A DNA stretch of 64,000 nt, taken from NCBI GenBank assembly GCA_037447655.1, contig JBBHKE010001334.1:1-64000 (forward strand), read 5' to 3'. Of the stretch, positions 1-10,279 are shown one piece after another (position 1 is the stretch's first letter; every line of letters starts with the position of its first letter). This DNA is from Zygnema cylindricum (taxonomy: Eukaryota > Streptophyta > Zygnematophyceae > Zygnematales > Zygnemataceae). Both the position numbers and the translations under genes were made by a program. The notes beneath the pieces were generated by a model. That model did no database searches and was not told the DNA's origin. It saw only the letters and a list, made by a program, of their open reading frames with translations.

Positions 1-111
1 ACCTTCACGGTATGTCTATCATATAAAAGTGCATGTGATACAAGAAATTTCAGAAATGGATGGGACAACAGCCTAGTCCAACCCTCAACAAAAAAGGAAT
101 CAAGTGCTTAC

Positions 112-1249
112 ATGAGTGAGAGACAAGACTCTACCGATGAGAAACAGCATACGCCTTGTGTTGACGAATTTATTTACTTACTGACCTTCTATGTTGTTCG
201 GAATGAGGAGAAAGAGGTGACAGAAAAGGATTCGGTTACTGTCAATATTTCCTATGACAGATTGGTGAGTGACACAAACTTACTAAGGGGAAGAGGTATT
301 TAAAGTAAGAGGAGTTGAATAAAGTGAAGGGCACATAGAAGTGAAAGGGAATGGAAAAATTATTGTCACCGAGGATAGTGTGGAGAAAGAAGGGAGTGAA
401 AAAGACTCGATTTTTGTGACTCCTTCGTGTGATAGATTGGTGTGTGAGAATGACTTACAAGGGGAAGAGATTCTTAAACAAAGGGGAGTTAGAGAAATAG
501 ACTTAAAATTTGCTGAAGAATATTCTTTAGATTTAGAGAACACTAAACTGAAAACAAAACTTAGAGAAGGACAAAGAGATGATGACAGGAAAAGTAAAGG
601 AGGACGATGATGAGAGAGGAAAGGTGGAATTCACACAAGATGGGGAATTAACATCAGAAGTGGAAAATACTGTGGATTTAAAAATTAAAGAACTTAGCGA
701 AGAATCTGTAGAAATTGTTAAGAAAATGAGGCTAAGAAAGAAAGTAAATGAGAGTAGGAAAGGTCATAACTTTGGAGGAATATGGAAAATAAAAAAGAAT
801 ACTAAGAAGAGGAAAGAGCAGCTAAATGAAAAGGGGATCAGACTGAATATATCGAGAATGCATACACTTAAGAGAAGTAGCAGATCTATGGAAAATGACC
901 AAATATTAGTGAGAAAAACTACACTTTATAGAGGTAATGGGAAGGCAAACCATAGAAAAACTACAAAGTCTATGAACAGATCAGGAAGTCATAAGAAAAC
1001 AAGAAAAAGATACAGATTGGGAAAAAAAGGTTGGAAAAGAAACATGTAACTAAATCGACCACACCGAAGAACGTAACCAGCAACGTTGAGAGGTTGTGTG
1101 ACGAGAAAATCGAGGGACGTGAGCGACTTTTCATGAACTTTAAGAGAATTTGGAGCAGTAACTTAAGTAACATATATCCAAGGAAGCAGAAGGCATGGAA
1201 GTATTTAATAGGGGAGAAGGTGCAGCGATTGTTTGATGAAAGTGTGTAG
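112..1249 (+). pseudogene. Degraded Lys/Glu-rich coding-like stretch, unknown product
   Basis: I do not recognise this protein. Open stretches in changing plus frames (112-303, 341-610, 579-1049, 1031-1249) read like one decayed coding region. The first two share a motif: EKDSVTVNISYDRLV and EKDSIFVTPSCDRLV. The part from 579 to 1049 is very basic, with Lys/Arg clusters. No reverse transcriptase, integrase, zinc-knuckle or transposase motif is visible. A polypurine tract and LTR-start remnant follow at about 1605, so it could be the 3' end of an LTR element carrying an extra ORF, but that is inference. The frame shifts and the lack of a long intact frame argue against a working gene. Confidence 0.3.
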
Positions 1250-1604
1250 GAGATAAATTTTCGACAAATTTGATAACATGGCTAAGTGACAAATACGCGC
1301 GGAAATTTGGAGTTACAAAAGAGATGTTATAGCATTGGTGAAAAGACGATTTGGCGTTTATGGAATAAGAGGAGCTGTTACAAGACGAATTTTGCAAAGG
1401 GGCCATTTTCAAGAAGGCAAAGGTTGGGAAATGGTAGGAGGCAGCAGATACAATGGTGATGTGTTGTTTTTTTTTTTTAGTTTTTGAATGTTGAGAAGTG
1501 GAGGTTGTGAAAGAATTTGTTTCGATCTCTAAATAATTTTTACGTCCTTCTTTTTGTATGAGAGTATAGAGATCTGCAGATAGAGTTGAGTACTGAGTCT
1601 AAAG
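1250..1604. other. Non-coding stretch, nothing recognisable
   Basis: Frames are closed. The stretch holds a T-run near 1450-1462 and purine-rich sequence, and leads into the polypurine/LTR-start remnant. No gene, RNA or clear repeat is seen. Confidence 0.4.
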
Positions 1605-1640
1605 CTTTAGGGGAGTGTTGCATTTGAAAGGTTTAGTTCT
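1605..1640 (+). mobile_element. Polypurine tract and LTR-start remnant of a copia-type element
   Basis: The sequence AAAGCTTTAGGGGAGTGTTG resembles the internal-to-3'LTR junction of element C at 13762-13780, a G-rich tract followed by an LTR starting TGTTG. Here the LTR would start at 1616 and fades within tens of bases. A second similar junction (GGGCGAG then TGTTGTTTTGAAAAG) lies at 1911-1932. These are remnants only. Confidence 0.45.
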
Positions 1641-1691
1641 CAGTTGATGAGGATGTGAGGAGAAGTTGAGGGTAGAATGGAGCAGCTGCTA

Positions 1692-1890
1692 GGGCTGCGA
1701 TGTCGAAGTAGCGTAGCATGGCAGCATAGCAATACACCCTCCATATTCTATTCAAACTGGGCTGCGATGTCAAACTAGCGCAACGTAGCAGCATAGCAGT
1801 CGATGCTATATATTGTATTTAAACTGGGTTGCGATATCAAACTAGTGCAAAATAGCAGCATAGCAGTACACGCTGCATATTGTATTTCAG
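1692..1890. repeat. 67-bp tandem repeat, three copies
   Basis: Units beginning GGGCTGCGAT start at 1692, 1759 and 1826, a constant 67-bp spacing. Each carries a variant of GCATAGCAGTACACGCTGCA. The reverse complement of the unit's first half appears in the tail of element C (about 13700-13745), so the repeat is tied to that copia family but is inverted here. Confidence 0.75.
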
Positions 1891-2059
1891 GTGCATGAAA
1901 CTAAATTTTTGGGCGAGTGTTGTTTTGAAAAGTTTGTTTCTTGCTTACGCGACATTTCGTGGGCTTGCGACAGTTTGTGCTTAATGGAATTTAATGTGGT
2001 GCTTCCAAGAGTAATCCATGGTTGAAATAGGCTATAGACAATACATCTCCCTCATGCCT

Positions 2060-2280
2060 TCCACGATACCAACAGTAAAAAGTACAATAATGTTGGATAT
2101 TTAGTATGGATAGTACAAAATATTCATTTTTTATTGTAACCGATTTTTTTTTTTTTTTTTTGAATCAACCACTCGAATCCATCCGACCTCCCAAACTTGG
2201 CAACCGAATTCGTTTGGGATCCGACGCGGGGGATCGGTTAATGGTCCGTTACGATTTCGGTTAACCGTTTGCGACCTCTG
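2060..2280 (-). mobile_element. Truncated hAT-type MITE
   Basis: This segment matches the reverse complement of the first ~230 bp of the intact hAT MITE at 29909-30716. It ends at 2280 with GCGACCTCTG, the complement of the same terminal inverted repeat (CAGAGGTCGC). The other end is missing, so no 8-bp target duplication can be checked. The base after the end starts ACCGTGAG. Confidence 0.6.
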
Positions 2281-2694
2281 ACCGTGAGTGTTGCTATTAA
2301 TGTTAAGAAATAATTAGTGTAAATAATCAATTAGTGTTATTAACTCTATTTTGGGTTCAAGGCCCAACGCCAAGTCAACACTAATTTATTCATCTAACAC
2401 TAATTCGGATACACATTCCCATACTCTAGTCGCGTCTGAGATTCTCCCTCTAAAACTATACCAATTTTAAAATATGAGACAACGTACCTCGCCACGTGAC
2501 TATGGCGTGTTTTTCGCGTCCTGTACTCAAAACGTAACCAACCATTAACTCTAATAAGTAAACTATTTTATTTTGTTCAACTTTATTTTAGGTTCATTAA
2601 TTGTAATTTAGGTTCTAAAAACAACTACACGGCACGTACGCGCCTTTATAAGAGTAAATTTATATCCCAGATCTTCAAGCAAAGATTTCCCCCA
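2281..2694. other. Non-coding stretch with dispersed repeat
   Basis: No gene is seen. The part around 2340-2450 (CTCTATTTTGGGTTCAAGG and following) is similar to 60395-60490, so it belongs to a dispersed repeat. The frequent TAGTGTTATTAAC-like words resemble the ends of the TA-flanked MITEs found later in the window. Confidence 0.45.
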
Positions 2695-3888
2695 CATTTA
2701 TTCTTTCAAAGCCGAACAAGAGGCCATATACTCAGCCTCCATGGTGGACTGAGAAATAACCTTTTGTTGCTTGTTGCTCTAACAGCAAGCCCCATTCCCA
2801 ACATATAATACATACCCAGAAGTACACCTCCTCATCGGAGTATCCCTATAACTGGCATCACTCCAAGTGGTGATGTCAATATTATCCCCTCCCAAATGCA
2901 ACCATATATCTTTTGTTCCTATCAAGTATCGCATGACCCTTTTGGTTGCTTCCTAATCTTTCTTCCTAGGATCATTCAGACTCCTACTTAATACTCCCAC
3001 AGCTGCTGCAATATCAGGACGAGTACAGTTCATAAAATAGATCAAACTACCGACAAACTATCTGTACGCAATAGTTTGCATGAACTTGCTTTCCTCGGGC
3101 CCAAACTCATTATCCAAGATCAAGACTCCCTCTTCTGAGCTCTCCTCAATTCCCTTCTTTAAGTCCATGGGAGTTGTACAACTATTTGTTTTATCCATTT
3201 GAATTTTTTCAAGCATATTCCCTATTGCTTCCTTTTGAGTTAGTCTAATTGTTTTCTTCTGTCTATCCTTTTCCATCTGAATTCCTAAAATGTACTTTGC
3301 CTCTCCCAAATCCTTCTTTTCTATTCTACTTTTAAGATCATTTTTGAACCTTTTAATTTTCTCTATTGATTTACTCAAAACAAACAAATCATCCACATAG
3401 ATAGCAATGAAAAATATACCTTCCTCATCCTCAAATAGATAGATAGAATGATATGAACTCATTCGGATATATCCCAAACTCGTCAAAAACTTGTCTTGCT
3501 TCTTGTTCTATTGGCGTGGAGCTTGCTTTATTCGATAAAGAGACTTTATCAATGTGCACACCTTACTTTTTTCTCCTTTCTCAACAAATCCTTCTGGCTG
3601 TCGCATGAAGATCTCTTTTTCTAATACCCCGTGTAAGAAAGCGGATTTGATGTTCATCTAGTGCACCTCCATGTCTTCCGCTACCGCTAGACTAAGTAGA
3701 ATCCGGACGGAGGGTAATCTAACAACCGGAGCGAAGTTCTCCTCATAATCGATTCCCTCCTTCTGTGTGAACCCCTTTGCCACTAATATGGCCTTGTATC
3801 GCTCAATAGTGTTTTCCGGGTTGACTTTCAACTTAAATACCCACTTGCATCATATCGGCTTTCTATTCGCAGGACAATCCACCAATTC
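2695..3888 (-). pseudogene. Element A reverse transcriptase and RNase H remnant
   Basis: The longest intact piece (3486-3058) carries the reverse transcriptase active-site motif AIYVDDLFVLSKS and the downstream strand YILGIQMEKD, both typical of copia RVT_2 domains. The upstream half of the domain (3888-3487) is recognisable but interrupted. Below 3058 the RNase H part is visible (SDASYRD-like and EAEYMAS-like stretches) and then cut off. It is not translatable as one protein. Confidence 0.85.
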
Positions 3889-5640
3889 TTATGTGTTTGC
3901 TTCCATAATGGAAGCCATCTCATCATTAATGGCTGTCACCCATCTACTACTTTTCGGACTATTTATTGCCTCCGAGTAAGTCTGGGGTTCGCTAAAATGT
4001 GACAGCTTAGTTACCTTGTTATTCACTTGCCTCTCTTGAAGTCTCTTGCTACTTCTCCTTCCTCCTTCAAACTCTGATGCTAAAATAGAGGGTAATGTAG
4101 AACTTTTCCGAACGACTTTATCTTCTCCCCTATCCATGGAGTCCATCTTCGGACGTTCATCACCCATTTCCGTTCTTTCCTCATTTGCTTCCTTCGTTTG
4201 AATTGGAAGTTGTGTCTCCAAGAGAGGATCACTCTTGGTCACATTTTTCTCTTCCAATGGAAGGTCAAGGTGAACCGGAGTTCGGTTAGAAGAATATGAA
4301 TCTAACTCATTTTCGGATTCAATTCTAATTTGGACCGGTTTAGTGTACTTAGAGGGATCTATGGACTTTCATTCGTCCATGACTACCAAGTGTTTTACTC
4401 GAATTATGTTTTCTTTTTCAAGATCATAAACTCTATATACCTTTACATTTTCATCATACCCAAGTAAATATCCCGGCTTTCCCTTTGCATCTAGCTTCCA
4501 ATCAGATTTCTATGTGTTTAGACTAAACACTTGACTTCCAAACACCTTTAAGTGTGAAATGTTAGGTTTTCTCCCGGTCAATCTTTCATAAGGTGTTTGT
4601 CCTTTTATCGCCGAGGTAAGGACTCTATTTTTGAGATAATTGGCACAATTCATAGCTTCTGCCCAAAAGTTTTTCCTTATCATTTTATCTGTCAACATAC
4701 TACGGGCACTATCACTTAGTGTCCTATTTAGTCTCTCGGCTACACCGTTTTGTTCTGGGTTCTTTGGATCTGTCTTTTGGTGTTGAACCCCTTTCTCTTT
4801 CAATAAATCCTCAAACTCATTAGAAGTATATCCCCCCCCATTATCACTCCTCACTCTCTTTATAGGTGTCTCATGAAGCTTTTCACTCCATGTTTTATAC
4901 TCCTTAAAATAAGCCGAAGCCTCAAATTTGTTTTCAAGAAAGATACTCTAGATTATCTAGACCAATCATCAGTGATAGTAAGCATAAATCTTTTCCCTCC
5001 AACTGATGGCACTTTGGTTGGTCCCCATATGTCAGTATGAACTAGATATAAGACCTTTTCACCCTTATCTGTTGCGGCTTTTGGAAAAGGCAATCTCTGG
5101 GCCTTTCCTTGAGCACATCCACTACAATCATCCAAAGTCTCATTGTCTCCAAAATGTATTCCCTCAACTACACCCATATTCTTCAATTCTTTCAATCTAT
5201 CTAGATGCACATGTCCCAATCTTTTATGCCACTTCATCAAATCACTTACACCAGCATTGTAAACTCCCGTCTTTCCATTACTCAAATTCAGCCTAAACAT
5301 TCTTTGGCTACCTTTTTCAGCTGTGAAGTACACTTCATCCTCATAGCTAGCAACAAAGACTCCTTTCTTAGTGCTAGTCTCAAAACCCTTATCATCTAAG
5401 ACAGACATAGAGATAAGATTCTTGTTCAACTCTGGAATAAAAAGAACATCAAAGAAAGTGATTATAGATGTCTTTCCATCAACTAAGACTCTCAAATCCA
5501 CAGATCCCACAGAATTAGTGGTTACAATTCTCCCATCCCCATATTCCATCTCTTAAATAGGGATTTTCTTCATTTTGGTAAACAAAGGTTTTTTCTCTAC
5601 ACATATGTATTGAGGCTCCTGAATCAATAATCCATCTTTC
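3889..5640 (-). pseudogene. Element A protease-integrase-linker remnant
   Basis: Reading down the minus strand: the protease flap and core-end strands (LFIPELNKNLISMSVLDDKG), the GAG-pre-integrase zinc region WHKRLGHVHLDRL with CSGCAQGK, the first integrase Asp in LVHTDIWGP, then TITDDWSR. A short unreadable gap precedes SDNGGGY, which carries the second Asp, and PEQNGVAERLNRT, which keeps the catalytic Glu. An acidic/basic linker at 4257-3889 leads to the reverse transcriptase. Broken by at least two frame changes. Confidence 0.85.
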
Positions 5641-6795
5641 TTCAACAGCTTCTTTTACTCCACCGAAAGCACACTTTTGCCTCCTTGGAATCTCGGGCCC
5701 ACCTTTCACCTCCTGTTCGTCATTGAGGAGGAGTTCTCCATCGTCCTCGTCAGAATCCTCTCCGATGACTTGTGTTGCCACAAATGCCTTCTTCTTCATT
5801 GCGGCTAGTTTTCCGACTTGTTCCTCCTTGAATCTCAGCTCTGTCAGTTTAGTACACTCCGCCATGTAATGTCCTAGATTCTTACAAAAGTGACAAAGCC
5901 CCTTTGGAGGCCTCGATCCAAATCCGTCCGATTGATTTCCTCTTCCTCCTCCACCAAAGTTTCCATAAGGTTTCTTAGAATCTTTATCCCCCAATTAGTT
6001 CAAGCAGCCAATGCTTGAACAGAATTTCCTCCTCTGCGTATCTCAATTATGCATTCTCAAACCAAAATCATTCTCACAACGGAGTTCCAGATCCATCGAT
6101 GATCTGGCAAGTCCTAAACCCAGTTAACAATATTCTCATAATCATTTGGGAGTTTCATCAACAAAGTATTCACCTTTTTTTTCTCGGTCTCCCTTTTCCC
6201 TGCACTCTCCAACTCTATAAATAACACCGCCAAGTCATTATAAAAATCTAACATCTTTCTCCCTTTGTACACATATGCCTGTACCTTGTGATCTGCCAGC
6301 TTCTGCTGCTGAATCGTACCACTGTTGTAAATGTTGACAAGAGCCTCCAACAACTCGTCCGCCTAGTCCACATGAAGATGAGGTGTAGCCACTACCTAAG
6401 TGAGATGCCCGACAATAAAATGAGTCGTCACGGTATTATTGAAAGCCCAGATTTTACTATCATAAGCCATGGTTTTTTGAACATCTGCTACCGGAACCGA
6501 TCCAGTAGCCATCGGTGTGAATATCTCTTTCCCCTTCTCCTTCTTTGTGTCCGACACGATGCTTTCTCCAACATCCTCTACCACCTCTGCCCTCGCAAAT
6601 CCTCCTGTGAACCAAGATCCTCAATTCTCGTATAAACTGAGATCCTCCAAACCTTAGTGGAACTCTCAATTTTTCGGATGGCCGACGCATATGGCCACTC
6701 ACAAGGCCCTTAGCTGTTTTTCAAAAAATGCACCCCTCATCATGGTTTCTCAATAAATGAACCATGTTCTATTGAGAATGGGCACCGTAGAGGGT
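5515..6795 (-). pseudogene. Element A gag with zinc knuckle and protease start
   Basis: The gag body (6353-6114) has the UBN2-type pattern seen in the intact element: QQQKLADHKVQAYVYKG, then MLDFYNDLAVLFIELESAGK. The zinc knuckle is CHFCKNLGHYMAEC at 5994-5515, followed by an acidic patch and the protease active site WIIDSGAS. Stops separate the pieces. The N-terminus starts inside the LTR end and reads through the PBS, as in the intact element, but meets a stop after WFIY. Confidence 0.82.
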
Positions 6796-6807
6796 GGGCC
6801 CATATCC
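6796..6807 (-). other. Half-tRNA-iMet primer binding site, element A
   Basis: On the minus strand this reads GGATATGGGCCC, directly after the LTR end ...TTACA. It differs by one base from GGTTATGGGCCC, the complement of the conserved eukaryotic initiator tRNA-Met anticodon arm. Confidence 0.75.
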
Positions 6808-6822
6808 TGTAATTCTGTGATC

Positions 6823-7234
6823 TTCATTGGTACACAGAATGTCCAGCTTATATGAAGCCTCTATGATAATATTTGCACTTTTGAATTTCGCAATGAATAA
6901 GTGCAACCCTAGCACGCAAAATCTTTGACTAGCAACACCCTTAGGTAGACAGGACTCCCCTAAGTCCGCTGAAAGAAGAATCACTTAATTTGCTCACCTG
7001 AGCATTAATTTTTGGTTGTTCAAAGACATTCATTGGTACACAGAATGTCCAGCTTATATGAAGCCTCTATGATAATATTTGCACTTTTGAATTTCGCAAT
7101 GAATAAGTGCAACCCTAGCACGCAAAATCTTTGACTAGCAACACCCTTAGGTAGACTGGACTCCCCTAAGTCCGCTGAAAGAAGAATCACTTAATTTGCT
7201 CACCTGAGCATTAATTTTTGGTTGTTCAAAGACA
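6823..7234. repeat. 206-bp tandem duplication inside the LTR of element A
   Basis: Two head-to-tail copies, 6823-7028 and 7029-7234, are nearly identical; the one difference seen is GTAGACAGG against GTAGACTGG. The duplicated block includes the LTR end region but only the first copy is joined to the PBS. Confidence 0.9.
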
Positions 7235-7847
7235 ACAAATATATACAGATGGCTTCTGGGAGAGAGGACTTTCTAAAAATTGTCTAAGTCCTAAGAACAT
7301 ACTCACAGCTCCTTTGGACCAATCAAAAACCATCTTACACTAAATTATCTATGTATAAAGTACACTTGCCGCGGTACTTTATGTACGGCTTCATTCGGCA
7401 CCACTCTCAGGCTGCCACGTTGCATATAAGACGTCGTGATTCTATCCTATTCTTATCGGGCATCCTATATGATGATGCCACGTGTCATTTTCTCTCCACT
7501 TTGGCAAAGAACAAATTTTTGGCATACCGACACTCATGGGTGCCGTCTTTTCGTATTCCGGTGATTAATTTCAGTCGTTCGATCTAACGGCGTGCTGAAA
7601 AAAATGTCGACCGTTGAAATTCACCGGTCAATGTTCCGTGTTGACCGTTGAAATTTTGATTTCTTTGCGAGCCGTCGATCACAAAACGACATTTAATTTC
7701 GTCCCTCGAATTCAAATGTTGTTTCATTCATTTCGTGCGGTACCACACGTTTCCATGTTTTGTTTCGTTTCATAAGTTGTTAAAAAGAATATGTCGCCGC
7801 GTCACTATGTGATTACGTGTTAAATACATTATGGGTATTGACTCATC

Positions 7848-7925
7848 AAGACCTACCGGATAAGGCGGACGGCTATTCCGTTTGGCTGTGGTCTATAGGT
7901 CATAGGATCAAATCCTATCTCTGGG
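7848..7925 (+). other. tRNA-like sequence inside LTR (antisense to the element)
   Basis: ACCGGATAAGGCGG resembles a D-arm/A-box. ATAGGATCAAATCCTAT forms a perfect five-pair T-arm-like hairpin with a 7-base loop and a B-box-like core GGATCAAATCC. The acceptor stem does not pair well, so a working tRNA is unlikely. Equivalent segments lie in the other LTRs. Confidence 0.4.
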
Positions 7926-8085
7926 AATCTACTTTTTGCATGAGCCTTGTCTTCTTCCTATCTTCTCATCTTTTTGAGGCAGCCATGGTTGCGTGTCAGT
8001 TCTCAATGACTACGGCAAGTATGAGAACCGCAGGATCTTCATAAGCGGACTAAGAAGATAGAAAATAAAATACCATTTTTCAACA

Positions 8086-8581
8086 GCAGTCACAAATGAT
8101 AATGATCTATGGCATAAATGGCTAGAGCATGTCCATCGTGAAAGGTTAGGAAAAATGGTGAAAAATGGATTGATAAAAGGAGTAGAATTTTCAAATGTAA
8201 AATCAAACGAGCTTTGTGATGGTTGTTCTTTAGGAAAAATTCAAAAACTATCATTTTCAAGAGAATGTATCCATAGAGCAAAGAAATCATCAGAAAAAAA
8301 TTCATTCGCATGTATGGGAATCAACAAAGATTCCTTCCATGGGAGGAGTTTGGTACATGCTCACACTATCGGATGACTTCTCCACATACATTAAAGCTTA
8401 CTTCATGTAAACAAAGGTGATTTTTTCGAATATTTTGCGAGAGTACAAAATTTGGAGTGAAAAAATACATAAAGAACAAATCTTGAATTTCAAATTCAAA
8501 AACGGAGGTGAATATGTATCAAAAGAATTTTCGAATAATCTTAAAGAATATAGAATTACACATCTTTTAACAGCTCCACAT
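8086..8581 (+). pseudogene. Copia fragment B: pre-integrase and integrase
   Basis: Plus-strand remnant beginning at the LTR end of element A. DLWHKWLEHVHRERLGKM and CDGCSLGKIQKLSF give the HHCC zinc region; after a frame change come MLTLSDDFST and FKNGGEYVSKEF, the first two acidic regions of the integrase core. It is cut at 8581 by the LTR of element C. It may be the same old element as the RNase H tail at 14043, though about 1.8 kb of pol between them is missing. Confidence 0.7.
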
Positions 8582-9513
8582 TGTTGTTTTTGAAAAGCTT
8601 TAAGTCTCAGTAAATTAATAGAACGACAGAAAGATAGATCCACAAGACACGCGTCGTCACTTGAAACAAAGTGCAAGTATTTCGAGTGGCACAGTCACCC
8701 GCATACGCGTGTCACACATCGAGCAAAACAAAGTAGCTGCGACGCAAATAGGACAAGCGCAGCTGCAGTAATTCTTGATACTGCCCGTACGGACAACGCA
8801 GCTGCGGCTATTTTGATGCGGGACAAGGCAGCTGCGACGAAGTCACAGACATTTAAACGTGATCCGGAACTGGACTGCGCGATTGCGGTTGATATACATC
8901 AAGTCAACGAACAAGATTCATAAGAAGATAAAGAAATAACATACTGGCAGGTGTTCTGCAACAGCCGAATGGACCTATCCAGACAAGTGTCACTAAGTCG
9001 GCGGCAAGTATTTGAACAAATCACTTGTATAGATCTTTCAGTAGTGGAATTATACAGTGGTATATCAACCTTAGTAGGACTAGGAATACTTAGATCTTAG
9101 TGGCAGTTTTGTTCTTTGGATGTATCTCGTAGGAACACTTCTATCGGTGATACAGCACTATGTAATAGGTTAATTCAGTGTAGACACTCAATTCTAGTAT
9201 AAAACTTAGGACGTAGAACATTTTATGTATCCAAACTTCCAAGTAGTAAAATTGCAAACAGTTTTTGTGAAACTTCTGCGTATTATATTATGAGTGTTGT
9301 CGAGTCAATTATATTTAAACTTTGGGATTTTTCAGTTTTTATAATGCTCTATAGTTTGATAGAGTTTTGTGAAGTTTGGATGTTTGTATAAAATTTGGTG
9401 AGAACTTGAAAACAGCTGTTTGGTAGGATTCTTGATAGCTTCTAAGAGTGTATCATGTCTACTTCTACTACTACTGCTTCTCCTCCACCTGCATCGGTGG
9501 TTGTAGAACAACA
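8582..9513 (+). repeat. 5' LTR of element C
   Basis: Starts TGTTGTTTTTGAAAAGC, matching the 3' LTR start at 13812, and is inferred to end ...GAACAACA immediately before GGTTATGGGCCC. The end is placed by the PBS, since the 3' copy is truncated. The last ~60 bp (from ATG at 9455) are open in the gag frame. Confidence 0.65.
8735..8840. promoter_or_regulatory. Clustered CAGCTG palindromes in U3 of element C
   Basis: CAGCTG occurs at 8760, 8799 and 8829, each in the longer context GCAGCTGC, plus a TAGCTG variant near 8735. The motif is the E-box bound by bHLH factors in animals and fungi. Its repetition in the LTR upstream half suggests an enhancer. Some copies recur in the 3' LTR. Confidence 0.35.
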
Positions 9514-10270
9514 GGTTATGGGCCCGTCATCAAGAATTCCTATCTTCTCAGGGGAATAATATGTTTATTGGCCTGATATGGTGGAAACTCACTTCGAAAA
9601 TGTTAACCCTTTGGATATATTGGATGGTTCACTAGCGGCAACGGATCCATCTTGGTCAAAGATGAATTCGCAAGGTAGATCTATTCTGAAAGTCTATATA
9701 TCAGAAGAAATGGCTATGTCTCATATAAAAATGAAAAAGGCGGTAGATATATGGAAATCTCTGAAAGATGACTTTGAAAAAGCAAATGTTCAGGAATGAC
9801 TATTTCTGGCTTGACGGATTTGGGACTATAAATATACGAGTGGCACAATAGCTGAATATTGCAACAAATTTTGTATTCTAATAGACTCTCATGCATGTGC
9901 AGGTGGATCTTTTCCTCAGTTTCACCAAGTTGCGTTGCTAATGAGAGGTCTTCCAAATACTATGAAAGCAGCATCTGACAGGATGAAACAAAAAGAGAAA
10001 GCTAGCATGAACCTACAATTAGCTATAAATCTGATATTAGAAGAGGAAGCGGATTCTAATATTCTTAACGGTGAAAAGCAGGTAGAAGCATTTAACACAG
10101 AATATGACAGAATGGCTCAGTTTGATCAACAAAGAAATCAGTATAATCAAAATCAAAACCAGTTTAAACAGTTTAATCCGAGAGGAAATAGACAATCTTT
10201 TAATGTGTGTTTTTATTGTAATTAAAAAGGTCATGGATATAAATTCTGTCTTAAACTCAACAAAGCTAAC
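9455..10270 (+). pseudogene. Element C gag (starts inside the LTR)
   Basis: The frame from ATG 9455 reads MSTSTTTASPPP..., passes through the PBS as QQVMGPSSRIPIF, and meets a stop just after. The body resumes at 9578 (MVETHFENVNPLDI) and 9935 (MLMRGLPNTMKAA). A CCHC knuckle CFYCN-stop-KGHGYKFC near 10210 has a stop between its second and third residue positions. The match to the N-termini of the other elements (x-V-M-G-P-x-S-R-V/I-P-I/V-F) supports the frame. Confidence 0.75.
9514..9525 (+). other. Half-tRNA-iMet primer binding site, element C
   Basis: GGTTATGGGCCC, a perfect 12-base complement of the conserved initiator tRNA-Met anticodon arm. Its ATG (9518-9520) is in frame with the gag start at 9455. 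Confidence 0.78.
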
Positions 10271-10279
10271 GAAACATGT

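Larger units (their letters stand above)
2695..8085 (-). mobile_element. Copia element A, 3'-truncated
   Basis: A minus-strand Ty1/copia element in canonical order: 5' LTR (8085 to 6808), half-tRNA PBS, gag, zinc knuckle, protease, integrase, reverse transcriptase and RNase H. Homology to the intact element at 46257-52704 stops near 2695 inside RNase H, at the EAEYMAS motif region, so the 3' end and 3' LTR are missing. Stops and frame changes break every domain. Its 5' LTR end abuts a plus-strand copia fragment (B), so A inserted into an older copia element. Confidence 0.88.
6808..8085 (-). repeat. 5' LTR of element A
   Basis: The LTR begins (minus strand) TGTTGAAAAATGG at 8085 and ends ...GAATTACA at 6808, the usual TG...CA ends. 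It aligns over most of its length with the LTRs at 46257, 53174 and 55813, sharing the CCAAT box, the tRNA-like segment and a gag start ATG (6825 down). It is ~1278 bp, longer than its relatives because of an internal 206-bp duplication. Confidence 0.82.
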
